Assembly: GCA_037951165.1 (NCBI GenBank)
Contig: JBBDHG010000112.1
Coordinates: 5,328,501 to 5,392,500 of the forward strand
Source of the DNA: Lophius americanus
Taxonomy: Eukaryota; Chordata; Actinopteri; Lophiiformes; Lophiidae
Direction of reading: 5' to 3'
Length of the DNA: 64,000 nucleotides
The position numbers and the translations under genes are program-made. The notes under the pieces were generated by a model. That model was not told the DNA's origin and made no database searches. It saw only the letters and a list, made by a program, of their open reading frames with translations. Shown here one piece after another: positions 35,696-47,440 of this stretch. How positions within the stretch are numbered: the stretch's first letter is position 1; each line of letters starts with the position of its first letter.

Positions 35696-36582
35696 CTAAC
35701 CAAACCATTAAAATGAGGCTCATATCGTCGTCCCCGACAGTAAGGGTAAATCCCCGGAATGTCCCCAATACCCTGCATTGTACAAGCAATCCTCCTGATT
35801 GAACTCCTCAAAATAAACGTGAAGTTTGTCCACAGTATTTCTAGTAGGAAAAAGAAAAAGCATCCCATAGTGAGTAAATTATGAACTAGCAGAGTAACAT
35901 ATGATGCAAACAAGATAGTTCTCCATTTGTCAATACATACAGAATAAATTTGTGCTGAATCGGACCAATGGTTGAGAAATTATGGCTTAAAAACTTTTAC
36001 AGATGAAGCTCCTTCAAGTCTCCGAAATATACCACTGACCTTTTCCAAATCAATACAGTTTTTCCTCAAACTAAGGTCGCTGTTGACATCACATTTGAAA
36101 AAGATTCATGTAACAGTTTTTGAGTTATGTCTGGAAGAGGGTATAAAAAGTTCCCCCAAATGAGTAAAATGAAAACTACTATACTACTAGAGTAAATTAT
36201 GATATCTCAAGGTACATCTGCTCAAGTCAATTCATATTCACCAAATCTGGACTAACCTGGATCAGCGATTATGTCCGAAAAACAGTTATTTTTGAAAAAA
36301 GCTTCCCCTAGTGAGTAATATATGAACTATTAAGACAAGAAATACCCCCCCCCTGTCCATTCATTGCCACAAAAAATCTGGACAACATCGAAATTATGGC
36401 CTGAAACGTTTTTGAGATACAGACCCCCCTATCCAGTCATTCTTCACACTAAGACCTATGTGGGCATAACTTGAATACGACCCATTGAGTAGTTTTTGAT
36501 TTATCATGCTAACATGAAGTAGGTGCGGCGGCTATGGTGGCTGCGAATACGATTCCATAATATCCCTGACTTTTCGGGGATA
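35696..36582 (+). mobile_element. Family B repeat, longest copy
   Basis: This is the fullest copy of family B, about 890 bp. It starts gaggctcatatcgtcgtcccc and gacagtaagggtaaatcccc, with the hairpin arms cgtcg/cgaca mutated, and ends ataatatccctgacttttcggggatata at 36554-36580. The start block (aaatccccggaatgtcc) and end block (gacttttcggggatata) are inverted copies. Between them lie at least three direct-repeat modules marked by tagtgagtaaattatgaact, gagtaaaatgaaaactact and tagtgagtaatatatgaact, with accaatggttgagaaattatgg and agtttttgagttatgtc blocks. No open frame codes for a known protein, which suggests a non-autonomous element. Confidence 0.8.
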
Positions 36583-36584
36583 TA

Positions 36585-36832
36585 ACGGTGGTGAATGGAC
36601 TGTCCTTATATATTGCTTTTCTAGTCTGCTCAACCACTCAAAGCTTATTACAATGTCAGCCATCATTCACCATTCCCACAAACATTCATACACTGATGAT
36701 AGAGGCTGCCATGCTAATGCACCTAATGATCCTGATGAGCATTAGATGCATGCTAACCGCTGACCATCGAACCGCTGACCTTCAGACAAGTGGACAACCA
36801 CTCTACCAACTGAGCCACCGTGACCCCTCTTT
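36585..36832 (+). repeat. Dispersed fish repeat (tctaccaactgagccac type)
   Basis: It has ttttctagtctgctcaaccactcaaag, cccacaaacattcatacactgatgatagaggctgccatgctaa and the end ccactctaccaactgagccacc. This is a very common fish repeat whose right end resembles the complement of a tRNA-like B box region. It directly abuts the family B end. Confidence 0.75.
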
Positions 36833-39110
36833 TTTGATGACCCATTTTTGACGGAGGGTATCAATAAAAGCAAGCAAGCACAAAGACTGTATGATCAATA
36901 GTAGGATGGGAGATGGACATTTGTGGCTTACAGTGAGTTTAAGAGACAGACTGAAAGGGGGCATGTCGGTTGAGAATGTGAGCCAGTTAGACTTGAGGGA
37001 GTGGGCTTGATAAAACTAGTGAGTTACAGTGGCCTTGTTTATATAAAGATCCACCCACTACCTCGCAGTGGTGACCTTTCTCTGAGAGGCCTTTGTGGGT
37101 TTACACTGAACGAACGACAGCATCACAGCAGGAGAGGCGTGAGATGAAAAACAGTGACACCAGCTTCTTGTGTGACATCCTATGTTTTAAGTAGCTTTTT
37201 CTAAAATAAAAAAATAAAGAATATGGAAAAAACACATTTTCAAAACTTCACACCCCAATCCTGCCTTTCGGCCTCTCATTAATACTAAAATCGTATTCAT
37301 ATCTGTTACTACCTCCAATCCAATCTCAGAGTTGGAAAAGCACAGGCCCTCCATTTGACCTCCATTGTGTTTAAGTAGAATGGAGGGGTTGAATAAAGGT
37401 GCCCCAAGGTCAACATTGAATAGGATGGTTAAATTGAAAAAACTTTGTTCCAGGACACTTGTGTTTGAATCCAAGCCAAAAACGACATGGCAGAAATCCA
37501 GTGTGGATCCTTGGGAAAGGTTCTTAGTGCTACCAGCCTATGTTATTGCTATTAATTCTACATTCTACATTACAGCCATGCAAAAGTGAATAAACAAAGT
37601 CCAGCTAAGGACTTTTTTCGTGTTTGGTGTTAAGGGTAACTTTTGATTTGGGAATGGCCCTTTGGTCAGTATTAGGAAATGGGGCAGGACTATATCTTCT
37701 GCATAAACTGCATATGTTTTATTATGGCTGTGGGAAAAGATGCCCATCCATGCAAATGTGGTTTGTTTTTTAGCATATCTCATCCACGAGAATGAAATGT
37801 GTGTATGTTGTATCTGTGGATCTTTCAAAGCACATCTTTCCAAATGCTCCTGAAGCTGAAGAAAGCTGTGGACTGTTTACTCTAGCAACACACTGCCAAC
37901 TCTTTTGCTGTTTGGGTGCATCTGCCCTCAAATGTTTGACTAAAGCTTATTAGAATGTCAAAATGGGGAGTATTAAAAATTCTTTACTATGATTTGAAAA
38001 TTGAGATAACCCTGTCTGAAATGCAAGACCATAATAGTCACTAGAGAGAAAAGAAAGTGTTTGAGGAACAATTTGTTGTCACCATGATGACAGTTAATGT
38101 GAGAGGAGACATTTTGGGATTTTATTGTTTAATTAACTAGTCCTGATGAGCCCCTGGATGAAAATCCAATCATTACCAGATTTATGTTCAGAGTGAACTG
38201 CATGGACCATGATTTAATCAATTACAATGTATCCCACCCATTTTGCTCGCCGTCAGCCCTGCTGTCCAGCCATTACGTCGGACAGGGAGAAGCTTCGGTC
38301 ATTCGTAAATATAGACATACTTCCAATATGTAGTTTGTTTTTATGTTTGTGACCCAGAATTCATGAACAGTTTATGGCAACCATCAATACACTTGGTCTT
38401 TTGACCACATGCTCTACGACCTGACTGGTGACCAGGAGTCATCCTCGCATCTTTGGGAAATTAGAAAAAATGCAGTTTGCCATGGTTCGAGGTTCTTTCA
38501 TTTTCAATGGTTAAAAGAAAGAAGACAAACACAGCCACCATTTTTGCCTTTCTTTCTATTTGCACGTGAGTGAAGGGATAAAGCGTTGTCTCGATGTTAG
38601 GGGCTCGTAATTAGAGTTCTCTCACTTCTTGGCAGCCGTCCTCTGACAACCTTTTAATGCAAACACCTGTCGGCCCCCGGATACAGCGAGAAACGCCTGC
38701 CTAGTACTTTTATATTTCAGCCATTATTTCATTACTCATGCTGTGCTTATATTCTGTCTTGCCTCAGGCACCCCCTCCACGGCCCACTACCACCACCATC
38801 ATCCACACTTACATGTGTTAACATAAACACACGCACTCTGTCATTCAAGGAAAAAACAAGGAGGAAATAAAGTGAACAAAGGACCAGTAGTCTTTTATCA
38901 GTAATGCTGTAAAGAGATGGAGGAGTGTGACGAAGAAGAGTGATAGAGGGATGCATGGAAAGGAGGTCGAGGTAACAGTGTGAAGGGAGTGTGAGTCATG
39001 ACATAGTGGAAGCCTTTCAGCTTTTTAGCTTTTTTTGCTTCTCCACAGAGGCCAAACAATATTAAATGCATTCAGTGTTACCAACATTTAGGGAACCACC
39101 ACAAAGTTAA
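36833..39110. other. Non-coding region; no gene seen
   Basis: Unique-looking AT-rich sequence. Frames at 37187-37843 and 38747-38956 lack recognisable features. Confidence 0.5.
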
Positions 39111-39111
39111 A

Positions 39112-39385
39112 TAGACCTATGCTGTCGCCCCCGACAGCAAGGGTATAGCCCACAAATATCACAAATTCCCTGCAATGTACCAGTAATACCCCTGATCGAA
39201 CTCCTCAAATGAAAATAGCTCCCCCTAGTGGTTAAAATATTATCTACCAGAGTAAAATGTGATATTTACAAGATATATCTCCTCAAGTGAATTCATATTC
39301 ACCAAATTCAAATTAAATTGAACCAACGTTTAAGAAGTTATGGCCAAAGAACAGTGATGTTCATGAAATAGCGAGTAAACCTGGT
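39112..39385 (+). mobile_element. Family B repeat, left end only
   Basis: It starts atagacctatgctgtcgccc and gacagcaagggtatagcc, with the hairpin well preserved. It continues ccctgcaatgtaccagtaat, tcgaactcctcaaatgaaa, agctccccctagtgg and caccaaattcaaattaaattg, then breaks off near 39385. The right terminal block is absent. Confidence 0.78.
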
Positions 39386-41433
39386 GATGTATACACAGTT
39401 TTAGCTCTATTCTGCATTTCTTTAACTCAATATGATGTTAACTTTGTCTTTTACAACAGTATAATTACATATTTTTTCAGGTGGTAACGACTCTAGACAT
39501 GTGGGATGTGGCGGCGAGACAGCGCTGATGAAATAATGAGCAGACTTCAGTTCAATATAAGAGTCGTCTCTGACTTTTCTTCAGTTTAAAGCTTTTCATA
39601 AAACAGTTATGGTCAGGGTTTTTGTAATCATTTGCATTTCCTCTTCAAGTTTTTTTTACTTTCACATTATTCTCAATTTATGCTAGACATTTTTCACCTT
39701 TCTGTTCACACATAACAAGAAAAAAGAATCCCCCCTGGAGCTCCCTAATGTCATTGCAATCAACACCAAACATCTAGCTTGAAAGATACATTATCTCCAA
39801 TCAAAACCTCTTTCATAACTTTATTCTTATTTTTTCGAGATTTGAGAATTAGTGGATTAAATTGATCATTTTGAGGCTTTGAGATTATTTCTTTAAATTT
39901 CAACCCCTGTGATAGAATTAATTAAATCTTGAATTTGTATCTGAAATCGTTTGCAGTAACTAACTAAAAAATGTCAGGTCCTTTCCACTTCATATGCGCT
40001 GTTTGAGCCTAAAAAGTTCGACTTTAATGTTGAAAAGACAAATGGATTATCAATATTTTGACTTTATTCTGAACATTTCCCCTTTTCACAACATTTCAAC
40101 CTTTTTCTCAATACTTCAAATTTTCTCTTTAAATCAAATATGAAAAGAAAATCTACCTCCTCTAATATTTTTCCTTATGCCTGTCCCTAATACGCCTTCG
40201 TAGCAACCAGTTATTGATAAAGTTTGGTAGGTTTTTTTGTTTAGTTGGGAAACTTGTTTATTTAGAGCCTGGGTACTGTCAGCCTTTGACAGCCTGTATA
40301 TCTAAATATACATAACAAAAATATACGTAATATACATACATTTGTATTTTCATCAGTTTGCAGTGATTCCTATTTGATTTGCTGCCCACTCTGTTTTCCC
40401 TCCTACTAGATTCTCTGCACCACCCTGCTTGACTTCAACTGTGTCTAGCTTTATGTCTGTAATATAATTAGCTCTTTTATTCTCATGAACTCTCCCTTGT
40501 TTATTTAATGTATGACTATGACTTAGACTTGCCTCGGCTTTTCAATTTTTAGAATTGGTGGACTGGTCTGACTGATTTCCTGTGAATCAAACCTCTTTTT
40601 GACAAGTTGAGACTGTGATAAGACTGTGATGTCATGCATTTGCTAATCCGTTTCTCTGTGGTCACACAGATTTAACAGATGTCTGTAAAATAACACCCAG
40701 CACTGAGTAACCCACTCCATCCCTGGTTTTGATTTCGCCTTTACGTAAAAGAAGATGACACAGCCTGCTGATCCACTCATCTGATCTACATGTAATGATG
40801 TGATGTTTATTCCACGGAAGTATTTTATTACTTTTATTCCCTTAACAGTCTTTTAGTCTGTCTGTCTGGTGAAACACTGAAATTAGCTTCTTGTTTGACC
40901 ATACGCTAAAAAAAGTTTAATGAAGATGATGAGTTTTTGAACCCAACAAAGAGTTTTATTAGAAGGGATCACTTCTTTCATCGGCATTTTGTAATATTAT
41001 TCAAATACAACAATCTTTGAAATGCAATCATTTGCGTTCAAATTGAAGGCAACAGGTATTTTGATGAAAATTCAGAGAAGGCAAAACATTTCAGTGGAAC
41101 TTAAATTGATCACACCATCTCATATGGCCCATATTGATTTCCGTAAAACAACGGAAGCATGCTGGAAGTGATGACTGGTCTCTATTTAGACCAGAGATAA
41201 AAAAAGAAAAAAAAATCCTTAAGCATCCCTTGTGCTATAAATAAATGCTGTCGTAAAGTGGGGCTAAAGCGATACTTGTATTAATGTATTTCCAAGAATA
41301 GTATCTGAACTTGCAGAGAACCAAACGACTCATAAGCTTGACAAATGAAAATTCTTTCAGACCATTCGTCTGCCATAAATCTTATAGCAGCTTTTGTGAA
41401 TGTGTGCATGAACAGTTGTCTCTCTCTTGTGTT
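39386..41433. other. Non-coding region; no gene seen
   Basis: Strongly AT-rich. No exon or recognisable element. Confidence 0.5.
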
Positions 41434-41555
41434 AGCCTTGTGATAAACTGGTGATTAGTCGTGGTTGTACCCGGCCTCTCGCCCAATATCAGCTGAGATC
41501 CAGCCCCCCGAGACCCTGCACAGGATAAGCTGTTACGGATAATGAAGGAAAGAAT
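41434..41555 (-). repeat. Family A dispersed repeat, minus orientation
   Basis: Reads ttgtgataaactggtgatta...acccggcctctcgcccaata...cagctgagatccagccccccgagaccctgca...aggataagctgttacggataatgaagg. This is the reverse complement of the family A left half and is better preserved than the copy at 17366. Confidence 0.8.
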
Positions 41556-41676
41556 GGTTTTATGCAGGCTGTGAATCGTGTGTGGTCCACCTCCAAACCG
41601 GGACACCTGTCTTGGGTTGATTTGTGAAGAAAAACATTATTGAAGGTTACATGAAAGCCTGGTGCAGCTCATTCAT

Positions 41677-41707
41677 GGACTTATTAACGGACTTATTAAC
41701 GGACTTA
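41677..41707. repeat. 12-bp tandem repeat
   Basis: ggacttattaac, 2.6 copies. Confidence 0.85.
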
Positions 41708-41880
41708 GGCTAAGTTTGGTGAAAATCTTAACCCTTTATTTTAATATATCATATAGAAATACACACAGGCAAACTCGACTAAATATAATAAAAATACTGT
41801 TCTTAAACATGATATTTCCTTCATATAAGTTGTTTTATTTTCAGTAAACTAATGTCCTAAATCCTATTAGGCTGGACTTA

Positions 41881-42943
41881 AAGCTGAGCGATTCTGGCTG
41901 ATTTGCTGATTTTTTGGGGGGATTATTTGGACTCGGATTGTGATTCCCCCCCAATCTTACCATTCAGATTAAATCAAATGTGTCTGACACAGTAAACACT
42001 AGCAGAAGCACTGAGTTTTTTTTGTTGTTCATGATTAGTGCTCGTCTATTTAGCCTGATTACGCATGTCGGCAGAGACTGAAGTCTTACCATTGAAAAAA
42101 CTGTTTCGTTAGACTCTACATCTAAGAACTAAATCAAAATTTCTCCAAACTATTGGTTTCCCTGTATAGTTTTCAGGTGCTTTAAGCTCGGTCGCCACAG
42201 GAGAATTTACCACCAAAAAAAGTTTTTGATAGCCCGTGCTGCGTTCAGGGACATATTACAATGTCACATCGAGACACCTCCAATACTGAAACTTTACATA
42301 GGCCAACACTGAGACACAGACAGTAGATCCATTACTCTTATTTTATTGTTACACTGAGTTCTCACTACGATGTCTTCAAATCGTCATGTTAACTTTTCTA
42401 TAGTGACTGAATATGACTTGGGTTATCACCGATTAGACAGTGTCCAACTTGAACATGAAACTCCGACCCGGCCCATCAGGGTCCGAAGGGTCTCGCTGGG
42501 CTTCGGGTGGTATTCTACATTCAGGTGCTTATCCTCTCCATGTAGTTACGAGTGAAAGAGATTAGTTGCTATCATGACACAACGGATAAATTAAGTGTTA
42601 GAAGGAAAAGATGAGACAAAGAAGAAGTTTAGGAGTGATAAGACACTATATCCCCGGTTTCAGCTTCTGCCACGTTAGGTTAGCTCTACAGCTACTCTAC
42701 CTCCTAGTTAGCGCTAACTAGCACATAGCTACTCCCATAATCCCCCACCGCACAAAAAAAACCCAAAAGGCCATGCTCTAAAAGTCCCGGATTTTGCTTA
42801 TCGTTAAGCATAAACTGCGGCTAAGCTTGGGAGGTTTGCTCACCTAATAAATTGAAATGCTCGAGAATCGTCAAACTTCCGAAATTAGATCGTGTATACG
42901 TCCTAACCAAGATCGCAATCATTTTATAATTAATCGCCCAGCC
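41881..42943. mobile_element. Element with short inverted ends, non-autonomous
   Basis: The left end reads aagctgagcgattctggctg and the right end reads gcaatcattttataattaatcgcccagcc. Reverse-complemented, the right end starts ggctgggcgatt, matching gctgagcgatt at the left with one change. Such gctgggcgatt ends are typical of hAT-like non-autonomous elements. The 1.06-kb interior has no transposase. It contains an 18-bp palindrome at 42704-42721. The right end abuts a family A copy directly. Confidence 0.5.
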
Positions 42944-43245
42944 ACAGCTGGAGACTATCCCAGCTAACATTGGGCAGGAGGCGTCAAACCCAGGAGTGGT
43001 CGTCAGATCAAGACAAACAACCATTCATGCTCACAGTCACACCTACGGCCAATTCAGGTTCACCAATTCACCTGCATTGCATGGCTTTGTTGGAGGAAGG
43101 CGGAGTACACAGAGGGAACCCATGTATTCATGGAGAGACCATGAAAACTCCACAAAGCCATCTGGGAACCTTGGGCTTTGAGGCTGGTTCCCTTTAGCCA
43201 CGGGGCATCAGTGTCATCCACTACGTCACCGTTCGGCCTATTTAG
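42944..43245 (+). repeat. Family A dispersed repeat, right two-thirds
   Basis: It contains ctggagactatcccagctaac, attgggcaggaggcg, agacaaacaaccattcatgc, cacacctacggccaattcagg, gttggaggaaggcggagtac, acagagggaacccatgtatt and the end catcagtgtcatccactacgtcacc. This is the classic order of the fish repeat, ending in a region like the complement of a tRNA-derived head. Frames at 42970-43197 belong to it. Confidence 0.85.
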
Positions 43246-43299
43246 ATCATAAAACATATAATTCATTTTGAAACAGTCATTTGCCACCAGGTAGGAGGT

Positions 43300-43690
43300 G
43301 TTTGCGCCCCCATTACAGGATTATATACAAATTGGCAGAGCGTATATTAATGACAGCAGCCCCTAGCATGTCAGAGGCAGACAGGCATTTGCTTGAATTT
43401 AAGTCTTGGCAATTTCTTATAAATACATATAATTGATGGATTTAAGGAGGTCGTTTTACTTCCTCCCTTCCATGCAGGGATTGCGTGTTCAAAGCATGAC
43501 GATTTCATGATGTGAGTCTGTTTGCTGCTCTACATGTTGAGTATGCAGCCATTGCCAGCCTCATTATTGCAAATCCCCAGGGGGGGATCGGTAGTCTGCC
43601 GTGTTTAATGCATGAGTGTGAATTTGCTATAGTGCTTATTAAATCCATATTTATGGTAAGTTACTGTATTTCCAAACCTAATACCCTTTA
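43300..43690. other. Candidate conserved non-coding element(s)
   Basis: A 390-bp repeat-free island rich in homeodomain- and forkhead-like words: gcgtatattaatgacagcag, cttataaatacatataattgatgg, gcctcattattgcaaatcccc, gtttaatgcatgagtgtgaatttgc and taaatccatatttatgg. It is non-coding in six frames. The neighbouring elements are decayed transposons, so its cleanness stands out. Confidence 0.35.
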
Positions 43691-43755
43691 AATCACCTTT
43701 ATTTTTGTGCTCATCCATTCACAATGATTGAATGAATATTTTAAATGCTGGCGTC

Positions 43756-43758
<3 letters not shown>

Positions 43759-43823
<65 letters not shown>
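43759..43823. repeat. (TA)n microsatellite, about 32 units
   Basis: A perfect TA run of about 64 bp followed by ttattatttttatt. Perfect length suggests high mutability. Confidence 0.97.
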
Positions 43824-43827
<4 letters not shown>

Positions 43828-44354
43828 ATTTTTATTGTTAGAGTGTACATCTCTTTCAACATTTCTCTGAACGTGTAAGGTATGCTACAACCTGTGGCTG
43901 TTATGAATTAAAACAATCAACCAACGTTGAAATTAAAAAAAGGCCGAATTAAATAACAGATATATTATATAATACAAAATTATATTTGACCATAAATTCC
44001 CACTTCTAAGACCATCAGCTGGTCGGTTTGCTGCTCTTATTCATCAGACCTGAATGCACTAATGACACCAATGAATGACATTAAAGACTGTCTCTGGAAA
44101 ATCACCGTCATGATGTTGAGCATGAGCAGTTACAGAAAATAATGACTGAATGAATAAATCAATGAAAGAATGATTGTCCAGAACAAACAGAAACAGACAC
44201 TCTTCTCTCTCTATGTAGTGCTGCGATGAATCTGAGGCGAGTTATACAAATAATTTAACTTTTACACTTTTATTTTAACGTACCTGTATGTGAAGCTTTT
44301 CATCTCTTTTTATCTCGCACCTACTCAATTTCTCCCTCTGTCTCATTCGCAGTC
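43824..44354. other. Non-coding region; no gene seen
   Basis: AT-rich, no recognised element. Confidence 0.5.
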
Positions 44355-44630
44355 TTTCAGAGACCCAATATTCTGTTGTCCAATTTTGGTGAGTCCTTGA
44401 GAAATTTAGCCTATGTTTCCTGTTCTAGCTGACAGAGAATTATCGCTCACTGGATATTTTCTTTTTTTTCTCTCTTTTTCTGACTACTCTCTGTAAAAAT
44501 CCTAGAGTTGGTTGTGCGTGAAAATCCCAGTAGTTCAGCAGTTTTCTAAAATGCTCAGACCAGCCCGTCTGGCACCGGCAACCATGCAGCGTTCAAAGTC
44601 ACTTAAATTGCCTTTCTTCCCCGGTGAAGA
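44355..44630 (-). mobile_element. Tc1-like transposase relic, internally deleted
   Basis: Read on the minus strand from about 44625, the sequence gives LSDFERCMVAGARRAGLSI, the N-terminal DNA-binding start typical of a fish Tc1-type transposase. Then come stop codons in place of the usual ETAELLGFSRTTISRVY stretch, with an FYRE*SEKE remnant. The central part is deleted at about 44445. Near 44355-44395 a piece like HQNWTTEYW (normally AHQNWT) follows. No terminal repeats are visible. It is a different Tc1 lineage from the copy at 32993. Confidence 0.82.
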
Positions 44631-44964
44631 AAGGACAGTCAGAAAGTAACTTCTCACACATTTATCTTCTTTAGTCAAGGCAAAGACAGCAACGGCATGA
44701 TATATAACACAAGGATGAAGTCTTACATGATCTTCCTGTAGTTCGGAAAAACACGATCAGACCCACTAGCTTGAACCGAAGCAGAAGCCTGAACTGAGTT
44801 ATCAATTTGTTTTTCATTACATTTGAGAGTACATTAGTTTAATATATTAATTATTAATATTAATATTTTTGGTACAATCTATATCTGCCTCTAGGTTATT
44901 AGGATTCTTATGAGTTAAATAAGACTTTGTCACATTAGGTAAAACTGAACAATGATCCACACGA

Positions 44965-45560
44965 CTCTACAATTAACCCTTAAATGTCCTCATCAAGAAA
45001 AGAAACATGGAAAAAATGATTCTCTTGCATATTTGATCTCTTTGGGGCACTTATTAATTTAATCAATTTATTAAATTTTAATCTTAGACACTATTTAACG
45101 TCAAAGAAAAAATAACTGGGTCAAGCATGTTCTTAAACAGTAAAAAAATAAAAGAAATTTAAAAATGACTTCTAAATAAGAAAGCTTATTTCATGAAAAA
45201 TAGACGATTTTAATTTGATAAGCTCAACCTTTTATGTAATTACAAAGTATTAACCAAGTAATAGCTTGGTAGTTAGTCAAATTGGGTCGCACTTTACATT
45301 ACAGCACAGTAATAAGATGGTAATCCTTATTATCACAAGATTACCCCACTATCACCATCTTGGCAACTTTGAATTATGGTGTCCCCCAGGGCTCCATCCC
45401 TGGCCCCTTACTCTTAATGCATTTACATGCTGATCTAGGTCACATTATACAGTCAAATGTCAAACAGTTTTTCCATACGAAATAGTGACTCAAAATATGC
45501 TCAAACAAACAGTTGAGCAGGACATTAAAGGGTTAATACAATACCTGTGAACATTACGAT
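44965..45560 (+). mobile_element. Repeat segment with LINE RT fragment, copy 1
   Basis: The left part has acccttaaatgtcctcatcaagaaaag, catggaaaaaatgattctc, cttagacactatttaa and gttcttaaacagtaaaa. At 45375-45420 the frame reads YGVPQGSIPGPLL, the conserved fingers/palm block of CR1/L2-type reverse transcriptases, followed by LGHIIQSN. It continues to gcaggacattaaagggtta. Upstream and downstream RT motifs are lost. The whole segment has a diverged homologue at 46705-47440. Confidence 0.78.
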
Positions 45561-46704
45561 GACAGTGGAAAAGTCAGTGGTTAAGAGACCACCCATATTT
45601 GGTCCATTTATAGTATGACATGTACCATTTAAAATTGTAACCGAATAAACCTTTAAACAAAAGGTGTAGTGCAGGATTATCTAAAGTTTAAAATTAGGGA
45701 AATAAAAGGTAAATGAGGTTCAATATTTTCTAAAATACATTTTAGACATGTGGTGATGTGTAACCCACACACTGGAAAGTATGAGAAATTCTAGCAAAAC
45801 TACAGCAAGAAAACACACAAGCAGGTTAACAAACATATACATAATGCATGAAGGTGGAGCAAACATACAAATGTAATTAAACATTCATAAGCCGAGACAG
45901 AGGGGCACACACTCACACACACACACACACTTCCATTGACTCACTTGCCTGTTCACACTTCAAATACACTCTTGCTCGCTCCAGCTTTTCCTTTCTTTCA
46001 TTTTGTTCTGCTCTCACCTTCGAGGCATAATCAGCCTCTCTAATCCATTCCCTTACATTAAGTGATGCTTCCTCCTCCGTTTGGCCTGTAGCACCCGCTG
46101 CACTAGCTGTCAAGAGCACCATTGTTTTCCTCAGAAAACCCCCTCGTGGTCATGACGGGGCGATGGAAAGGAAAAAGAGACAGAGCCCTCTAGCACCTCT
46201 TTGGAGATATCCTCATTTTTTGTTTTTCCCACTAAGAAGGTTTTTTTTTACAGCTTTTTTTGAGTGGAGGGTTATCATTGAACAAAATAGGCAAGCTCCG
46301 CTGGTTTTCCATGATTCTGTAAGTGAGCTATTTTGAGCAACAGATCAGTTGTGGGAAGGTTATGTTCTTAGTAATTGTGTTGGGTTTATTAACACGCCAC
46401 CGATCATTCCACTAGCGTAGAATAGTAGAATACCATATCATGATTAGGTTCTACATGTATGTAAATAACCAACAGAGTAACAATCTGGGGCTTAACAATG
46501 TTAAAGACTGTGTGCATAAAAAAAACATACAAATGTTTTCTTTTCATCTGGAAGTTAATAATAAAGAATAATAATAATACATTTACGCAAAGACAAGACT
46601 CCCTGTCATTGCTCATGTTGAATAAACTTTCAGTGATAATCTCACTGAGAGTTGTTGGTGGTGATGGATTATTTGGCATAAAAAGCATGTGATTTTGACA
46701 GCGT
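45561..46704. other. Non-coding region between two homologous segments
   Basis: No gene is recognisable. A CA tract lies at 45906-45930. The minus-strand frame at 45913-46122 partly overlaps it and has no domain. The stretch at 46130-46240 is GC-richer (cccctcgtggtcatgacgggg). Confidence 0.45.
45906..45930. repeat. (CA)n microsatellite
   Basis: About twelve CA units with one ct interruption. Confidence 0.9.
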
Positions 46705-47440
46705 TGTAGTTCACTCACCCCTTAAGGTCCTCGCTAAGAAAAAAAATATGGAAAAATATTTCTTTGCTCATTTTCTTTCATTTGGACTTTTATTAATTAA
46801 ATATCTTAGGCACTAAATTTATTTTAAAATAACAAGAACATAAGGTCAATAATGTTTTTAAACAGTGAAACAAAAGTCGGACTTATACAATTATTTCATG
46901 ATGAAATTCTGTATTTAATGAAAAATAGTTCATTTCTATACAGATTAGCTCCATCTTTTGGGAAGGCAAGTTTGTATATGTTTAATTTCTTATAATAATT
47001 ACATTACTCATTTAATTGTAATTATTAACTAATGAAATAAAAAACATCATTCTGCTTAGTAAATCCTCACATGCTTGAATATTCCAAGGGAAAAGAGCTC
47101 ATTAGGAATAAATCTTTCTCAATAGCCAGTAATTCCTCCTCCTTGGGGGCCACATTGACCTTTGGTGTTCCTAGGGGGTCTATCCATGGCTCCTTACACT
47201 TTAGCATATGCGAGCTGCCACTGGGTCATATTATAAACCGGTTCAGTCAAGCATTTGTGCTTGTGCAACGTGTGTGAATATCATGTATGGAGCGTGTATT
47301 GTGATATTATTCCGTGAAATCACTACATGTATACTTGATTGTATTTCTGTGAAAGTGAATTTGGACGCAGTTCAATAACAAATCAATATGTGTTGGACCA
47401 AACAGTTCAGCAGGACGTTAAAAGGACAATGGTTAATGCT
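46705..47440 (+). mobile_element. Repeat segment with LINE RT fragment, copy 2
   Basis: The left part has caccccttaaggtcctcgctaag, tatggaaaaatatttcttt, cttaggcactaaattta and gtttttaaacagtgaaa, matching copy 1 in order. At 47152-47190 the frame reads FGVPRGSIHGSL, then LPLGHIIN. The RT block GVPQGSILGPLLF is decayed at Q and at the final leucines. It ends near gttcagcaggacgttaaaagg, again matching copy 1. Confidence 0.78.

Noticed and set aside
45913..46122. 69-codon minus-strand frame with Glu/Lys/Arg-rich sequence
   Set aside because: It ends in the CA microsatellite (read as VCVCV) and has no homology I recognise.
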